In this document: positions 6,838-10,332 of the stretch, piece by piece | How the letters are laid out: every line of letters starts with the position of its first letter | How positions within the stretch are numbered: position 1 is the first letter of the stretch | Source of the DNA: an uncultured Caryophanales bacterium | GTDB taxonomy: Bacteria; Bacillota_I; Bacilli_A; Izemoplasmatales; Hujiaoplasmataceae | Assembly (NCBI GenBank): GCA_937958685.1 | Contig: CALGNF010000021.1 | Coordinates: 1 to 10,332, forward strand | DNA: 10,332 nucleotides | Direction: 5' to 3' | Position numbers and translations under genes: made by a program | Notes under the pieces: model-generated | Databases searched by the model: none | Seen by the model: the letters and a program-made list of their open reading frames with translations, nothing else | Told to the model about the DNA's origin: nothing

Positions 6838-8015
6838 GACCCGAATTATTGGCGCCTGCCGGCGATCTCGAGAAAGCGAGGATCGCCTGCCTCTACGGCG
6901 CCGACAGCGTCTATCTCGGAGGCAACCGGCTTTCCTTGCGCGCCCGCGCCGCCAAACTCGATCTATCGGGTATCCGCGAGACCGCGCTCGTCGCGCATGG
7001 GTACAAAAAGAAGCTCTTTGTGACTGTCAATGCCGTTCCCCACGCCGAGGACCTCGCTGGCCTTGATGACTACCTTGTCGCCTTGGACAAGGCCAACGTC
7101 GATGCCATCATCTGTTCCGACGCCTATGTCATGGAAAGGGCAAAGGCGCTCACCAACCTCAAGATCCACATCTCGACGCAACTTTCGGTGGCGAATTCCC
7201 GGCTGGTTGAGCACTACCTGAACCAGGGGGCGAGCCGCATCGTCCTCGCCAGGGAACTTTCGCTTTCGGAGATCGCCTTGATCAGGAACAAGACGAAGGC
7301 CGAACTCGAGGTATTCATCCACGGCGGGATGTGCGTTTCCTATTCCGGCCGCTGCACGCTCGCCAACGCCATGTCCCGACGCGACGCCAATCGTGGCGGC
7401 TGCGCCCACAACTGCCGTTGGACATATGACTTGTACAAGGACGGCAGACTGCTCGCCGACGATTTCGCCTTTGCCGCCAAGGACTTGGGCGCCATTGGAC
7501 AAATCCCGGAACTCATCGCTCTGGGGGTGGATGCTTTCAAGATCGAGGGCAGGATGAAGTCGCTCCACTACATCGCCAGTGTCGTCAAAACTTATCGCAT
7601 GCTGATCGATGATGTTTTTGACAAAACCACTAAGCCACGCGAATACTACCAAGAACTGCTCGCCAAGGCGGAAAACCGGCCGCTCGGACCGGGGTCTTTG
7701 CTGGGACCTGCCGGGTTGGAGAGCCAACTCTATCAGGACGAGCCGCAGACAGCCTCCCAGGATTTCATCGGCGTTGTCCGCGGGTATGATCAGCAGCATC
7801 AGGAATTGCTCGTCGAGCAGCGGAACCATTTCCGACCGGGGGAGCTCATTGAAGTGTTGAGACCCCGAAAGGAGACGCTCCGGTTCATTGTCGGGGCGAT
7901 CCGCTCCGAAAGCGGCGCGATCCTGGATGCGGCGAGACACCCGCAGGAAAACCTGCGGATCCCCTTGGGCATCCCCTTGGAACCATATGATCTGTTAAGG
8001 AGGGTCTCATCATGA
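6834..8015 (+). CDS. trhP2: U32-family tRNA hydroxylation protein, iron-sulfur form (TrhP2/YrrO-like)
   Basis: This 393-residue protein is a full-length U32 member, slightly shorter than YrrO. The start MRPELLAPAGDLEKARIACLYGADSVYLGG is typical of the family. The U32 signature EVFIHGGMCVSYSGRC is intact. Four cysteines are spaced as a probable 4Fe-4S site: C167 and C174 in the signature, then C190 and C194 in GGCAHNCRW. FAFAAKDLGAIGQIPELIALG and VDAFKIEGRMKS follow. The C-terminal beta-rich U32 domain begins near FIGVVRGYD. With its short partner upstream it should hydroxylate wobble U34; in bacteria this pathway uses prephenate as a required metabolite. The ATGA overlaps at both ends tie it to trhP1 and udk. 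The role comes from family knowledge and gene order; the cysteine motif is seen directly. Confidence 0.88.
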   Translation: MRPELLAPAGDLEKARIACLYGADSVYLGGNRLSLRARAAKLDLSGIRETALVAHGYKKKLFVTVNAVPHAEDLAGLDDYLVALDKANVDAIICSDAYVMERAKALTNLKIHISTQLSVANSRLVEHYLNQGASRIVLARELSLSEIALIRNKTKAELEVFIHGGMCVSYSGRCTLANAMSRRDANRGGCAHNCRWTYDLYKDGRLLADDFAFAAKDLGAIGQIPELIALGVDAFKIEGRMKSLHYIASVVKTYRMLIDDVFDKTTKPREYYQELLAKAENRPLGPGSLLGPAGLESQLYQDEPQTASQDFIGVVRGYDQQHQELLVEQRNHFRPGELIEVLRPRKETLRFIVGAIRSESGAILDAARHPQENLRIPLGIPLEPYDLLRRVSS

Positions 8016-8629
8016 GCAAACCGGTCATCATCGCCGTCGGCGGCGGCTCATCCTCGGGAAAGACGACCGTCGTGAACAAACTACTCGAGAATCTCGGAAG
8101 CGAACCGATCACCGTCATCAAGCATGACGACTACTACAAGGACCAGTCGGAACTATCGCTCGCCGAGCGCCGCAAGGTCAACTATGACCACCCCTTCGCG
8201 CTCGACAACGACTTATTCTATGCCAATCTCCTGGATCTGATCGCCGGTAGAAAGATCCAAAAGCCGACCTACGACTTTGTGTTGCTGACCCGCGCACAAA
8301 GGCAGGAGACCGTCAACCCCGCGAAGATCATCCTCGAAGGCATCCTCGTCTTGGAAGACGAACGGATCCGCAACCTCGCGGACATCAAGATCTTCGTCGA
8401 AGCCGACGACGATATCCGTTTCATCCGCCGGCTGATCCGCGACACCAAGGAGCGTGGACGGACACTGGAAAGCGTGATCGAACAGTATCTCACGACCGTC
8501 AAACCTATGCATTTCGCCTTTGTCAAACCCACGAAACGCTATGCGGACATCATCATCCCCAACGACTATAACCATGATGTCGCCGTCGATATGGTCAAAG
8601 CGAAAATTTTGTCTATTCTTAACAAATAA
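8012..8629 (+). CDS. udk: Uridine kinase
   Basis: Uridine kinase phosphorylates uridine and cytidine to UMP and CMP in pyrimidine salvage in the cytoplasm. The 205-residue length is normal. The P-loop is GGGSSSGKT at residues 10-18. Next come the nucleoside-binding stretch HDDYYKDQSEL, YDHPFALDNDLF and KPTYDF, then VILEGILVLED. The lid region is IRFIRRLIRDTKERGRTLESVIEQYLTTVKPMH, and the protein ends FVKPTKRYADIIIPND. The ATG at 8012 overlaps the trhP2 stop, with a strong AAGGAGGG at 7997-8004. The order trhP2-udk-greA is the same as in Bacillus. No terminator is visible after its TAA stop, so transcripts from the alaS promoter may run on into greA. Confidence 0.96.
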   Translation: MSKPVIIAVGGGSSSGKTTVVNKLLENLGSEPITVIKHDDYYKDQSELSLAERRKVNYDHPFALDNDLFYANLLDLIAGRKIQKPTYDFVLLTRAQRQETVNPAKIILEGILVLEDERIRNLADIKIFVEADDDIRFIRRLIRDTKERGRTLESVIEQYLTTVKPMHFAFVKPTKRYADIIIPNDYNHDVAVDMVKAKILSILNK

Positions 8630-8642
8630 TCTATGCTATAAT
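8614..8642 (+). promoter_or_regulatory. Probable extended -10 promoter for greA
   Basis: TATAAT at 8637-8642 matches the -10 consensus exactly and is preceded by TGC at 8634-8636, an extended -10 element. The -35 is weak: TATTCT at 8614-8619 gives a 17-nt spacer, while TTGTCT at 8609-8614 looks better but would be 22 nt away. The signal lies at the end of udk and in the 42-nt AT-rich gap, so greA probably has its own promoter as well as readthrough. Confidence 0.6.
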
Positions 8643-8671
8643 AATAATCACTTCATTGGAGGGAACGAGTT

Positions 8672-9139
8672 ATGGAAAACACCTACAAACTGACCGAGCA
8701 GGGCTTCGAGAAACTGAAACAGGAACTGGAAACCCTCAAGGATGTCGACCGCAAACGCAACCTGGAAGCGTTGAAAGAAGCCAGGGCGCAAGGGGATCTT
8801 TCGGAAAACGCCGACTACGACGCCGCCCGGGACGAACAGGCGCGGATCGAATCGCGGATCAAGGAAATCGAGAACATCCTCAAGCATTCGGAGATCATCC
8901 TGAGTTCGAACAACTCGAAGGTCATCTCGATCGGCAAGACCGTCGCGATCAAGTTTCCGAATGACCTCCAGCGGGAATTCACGATCGTCGGTCATCTCGA
9001 GGCGAACCCTTTGCAAGGCAAGATTTCCAACGAATCGCCAATCGGCAAGGCCCTGATCGGCCGCAAGAAGGGCGCAATCGTCACCTACAAGGCGGAAACC
9101 GGGACGGAACTCACGGTCGAAGTCACCGATATCAAATGA
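8672..9139 (+). CDS. greA: Transcription elongation factor GreA
   Basis: GreA enters the secondary channel of RNA polymerase and stimulates cleavage of the backtracked transcript, freeing stalled complexes. The 155-residue length is standard. The N-terminal antiparallel coiled coil (residues about 8-75) carries the tip motif ARAQGDLSENADYDAARDEQA, whose acidic residues D42 and E45 support the catalytic metal. The C-terminal FKBP-like domain is recognisable by ISNESPIGKALIGRKKGAIVTY. The ATG at 8672 has GGAGGG at 8658-8663, with 8 nt between. It follows udk as in Bacillus. A probable own promoter and a terminator flank it, so it may be expressed partly apart from the alaS run. No irregularity is seen. 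Confidence 0.97.
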   Translation: MENTYKLTEQGFEKLKQELETLKDVDRKRNLEALKEARAQGDLSENADYDAARDEQARIESRIKEIENILKHSEIILSSNNSKVISIGKTVAIKFPNDLQREFTIVGHLEANPLQGKISNESPIGKALIGRKKGAIVTYKAETGTELTVEVTDIK

Positions 9140-9144
9140 TTCAC

Positions 9145-9171
9145 GAGAAAATGAGAAGTTTTCTCTTTTTT
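9145..9171 (+). terminator. Intrinsic terminator after greA
   Basis: GAGAAAA (9145-9151) and TTTTCTC (9159-9165) form a 7-bp stem around the loop TGAGAAG. Six T residues follow directly at 9166-9171. The stem is A/T-rich and therefore weak, so partial readthrough into mtnN is likely. Only 17 nt separate it from the mtnN start, too few for a full promoter. Confidence 0.75.
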
Positions 9172-9188
9172 CTTATGGGGGTGGGGAA

Positions 9189-9878
9189 ATGATCGCCATC
9201 ATTGGCGCCATGGAGAGCGAAATCGCCGTTCTGATGCGGGCTTTTATTTGCCAGGAAACGCTCGTCGTGGCGGACAAGCAGCTATTTGTCGGCACGCTTT
9301 GCGGCAAGCAAGTCGTGATCGCCAAAAGCGGCATCGGGAAAGTGAACGCGGCCATCACGACGACCGCGATCCTCACCCGCCACCAGGTCGACTACGTGCT
9401 GAACATCGGCGTGGCGGGCGGCGTCCAGGGGGTGGCAATCGGCGATATCGTCCTGGCGGATGCGATCGCCTATTTCGATGTCTCCTTGACGGAAATCGAC
9501 GATGTCCCCTACGGCAAGATGGGGGATGATCCCCTGCTCGTGGCGACCGACGCCAAACTCAGAAAGCGGGCCGAGGCGATCATCGCCAAGCAGGGCTATG
9601 GCTGGAAGATCGGGACCATCGTCTCGGGCGACCGCTTCGTGACCGAACTGGACCACCTGCGTCCGATCATGGCGGTCGTGGACAATGTCCTCGCCTGCGA
9701 GATGGAAGGGATGGCCGTCGCCATCTGTTGCCACAAATTCGCGGTGCCGTTTCTTTCCCTCAGGGGCATCAGCGACATGATCGACAAAACCGATCAGAAA
9801 GCGACATATTCGGAGTCCTTGCGCGCCGTCTGTGAAAAAACGGGCGCCTTGGCTTTGGCATTCATCAGGGAACAATGA
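9189..9878 (+). CDS. mtnN: 5'-methylthioadenosine/S-adenosylhomocysteine nucleosidase
   Basis: MtnN (Pfs) hydrolyses methylthioadenosine and S-adenosylhomocysteine to adenine plus the thioribose product. This clears the inhibitor made by SAM-dependent methyltransferases such as TrmR. The 229-residue length is normal. Family hallmarks are GAMESEIAVL with E11, AKSGIGKVNAAITTTAIL, VLNIGVAGG, IVSGDRFV, EMEGMA with E173, and RGISDM with D196. E11, E173 and D196 correspond to the E. coli catalytic and ribose-binding residues Glu12, Glu174 and Asp197. The ATG at 9189 follows a G-rich stretch (9177-9186) that serves as a plausible ribosome binding site. The gene lies behind the greA terminator with no visible promoter of its own, so it relies on readthrough or on a promoter inside greA. 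Its TGA overlaps the next ATG. Confidence 0.95.
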   Translation: MIAIIGAMESEIAVLMRAFICQETLVVADKQLFVGTLCGKQVVIAKSGIGKVNAAITTTAILTRHQVDYVLNIGVAGGVQGVAIGDIVLADAIAYFDVSLTEIDDVPYGKMGDDPLLVATDAKLRKRAEAIIAKQGYGWKIGTIVSGDRFVTELDHLRPIMAVVDNVLACEMEGMAVAICCHKFAVPFLSLRGISDMIDKTDQKATYSESLRAVCEKTGALALAFIREQ

Positions 9879-10287
9879 AAACCACCGTGTTGCTAGACAA
9901 CCAGGTTGTCGCAATCGAGATCATCAGAAAACCGATCAAGCACACCTACTTGCGTTGCAAGGGTCCCGCCTCGCTGCAAATCACCACCGGTCGCGCATTC
10001 GATGGGAAAACCGTCCAGGAATTCGCATCCCTGCATGAGCGGAGGATCAGAAAGTTGCTGGCCCAGGCTGCGAAGCCACCAGTCTTGAAAGACGATGAGG
10101 CGCTCGTCTTCGGCCGGATCGTTCCCATCGCCAGCCTACAGGCACAGACGCGCAAAGCGCATTTCACCGGCGAGGTCCTCACCCTTTCCGGAGCGAATCC
10201 GGAAGCAAGGCTGGCGGCGCTCGAGTGTTTCTACCGGGAAGCGACGATCGCGGCCGCAATCGAGGAACTGGCGGATTTGGAACGGAT
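9875..10287 (+). CDS. YgjP/DUF45-type metal-dependent hydrolase, N-terminal part (3' truncated)
   Basis: About 137 genuine residues remain. IEIIRKPIKHTYLRCKGP, followed by LQITTGRAFDGKTVQEFASLHERRIRKLLAQ, resembles the start of YgjP-like (DUF45, M48-related) proteins: a short beta-hairpin domain, then a helix in which a residue run near W/R-I-R-K-L closes the motif. The later LAALECFYREATIAAAIEELADLER fits the helix that precedes the metal-binding HExxH motif in that family. That motif would lie beyond the end of the window, so catalysis cannot be judged. The ATG overlaps the mtnN stop (ATGA), which suggests co-translation. Residues after R137 (IDRKSVV and the TAG stop at 10307) come wholly or partly from adapter and are not real. 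The family call is moderate because the diagnostic motif is missing. Confidence 0.6.
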
Positions 10288-10332
10288 AGATCGGAAGAGC
10301 GTCGTGTAGGGAAAGAGTGTAGATCTCGGTGG
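10288..10332 (+). other. Illumina universal (P5-side) adapter, reverse complement (sequencing artefact)
   Basis: AGATCGGAAGAGCGTCGTGT at 10288-10307, continuing to GTAGATCTCGGTGG at 10332, is the reverse complement of the Illumina TruSeq universal adapter. No i5 index slot is seen within it, as in single-index libraries. It supplies the false C-terminus DRKSVV and the false TAG stop of the last gene. Confidence 0.98.

Noticed and set aside
6963..7940. 325-residue open frame on the - strand opposite trhP2
   Set aside because: It is antisense to a complete U32 gene with its cysteine motif, and has no start signal or family similarity.
53..10287. A novel mobile, defence or biosynthetic system
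   Set aside because: Every coding stretch fits a known housekeeping family in a known gene order; no transposase, integrase, repeat array or unexplained gap over 300 bases was found.

Overview
The window is a conserved Bacillota-type housekeeping block on the + strand, cut off at both ends and capped by Illumina library adapters. Bases 1-52 are P7/i7 index adapter and 10288-10332 are universal (P5-side) adapter, so genuine genome runs from about 53 to 10287. The gene order recD2, alaS, ruvX (yrrK), DUF1292 (yrzB), trmR (yrrM), trhP1 (yrrN), trhP2 (yrrO), udk, greA, mtnN follows the Bacillus subtilis alaS-greA region closely. Two usual members are absent: ireB (yrzL), normally between alaS and ruvX, and mltG (yrrL), normally between yrzB and yrrM. 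TGA is used as a stop by several genes, so this is the standard bacterial code and not the Mycoplasma code. Coding DNA is GC-rich by eye while the short gaps between genes are AT-rich. I infer an uncultured Bacillota member. Loss of mltG would fit a wall-less Mollicutes-related lineage with the standard code, but this is weak evidence.

Layout. 53-1694 is the C-terminal part of a RecD2-type helicase. 1695-1973 holds a sigma-A-like promoter, a T-box riboswitch with an alanine specifier (GCU at 1832-1834), and its intrinsic terminator. 1974-8629 is one tight run, alaS-ruvX-yrzB-trmR-trhP1-trhP2-udk, with gaps of 7 nt or less and three ATGA overlaps. A short AT-rich gap carries a probable extended -10 promoter and leads to greA (8672-9139). 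A hairpin terminator at 9145-9171 separates greA from mtnN, which overlaps a truncated YgjP/DUF45-type metallohydrolase gene.

How the genes work together. Uncharged tRNA-Ala should relieve termination in the T-box and switch on alaS and the genes behind it. Three of these (trhP1, trhP2, trmR) match the known route for 5-hydroxyuridine and then 5-methoxyuridine at wobble position U34 of tRNAs, a set that in B. subtilis includes a tRNA-Ala. RuvX acts on pre-16S rRNA or Holliday junctions, Udk in pyrimidine salvage, GreA rescues stalled RNA polymerase, and MtnN removes the S-adenosylhomocysteine made by methyltransferases such as TrmR. I found no mobile element, CRISPR array, tRNA or rRNA gene, or novel defence system. 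The content is ordinary; the points of interest are the adapter chimeras, the regulatory coupling and the missing cell-wall gene.
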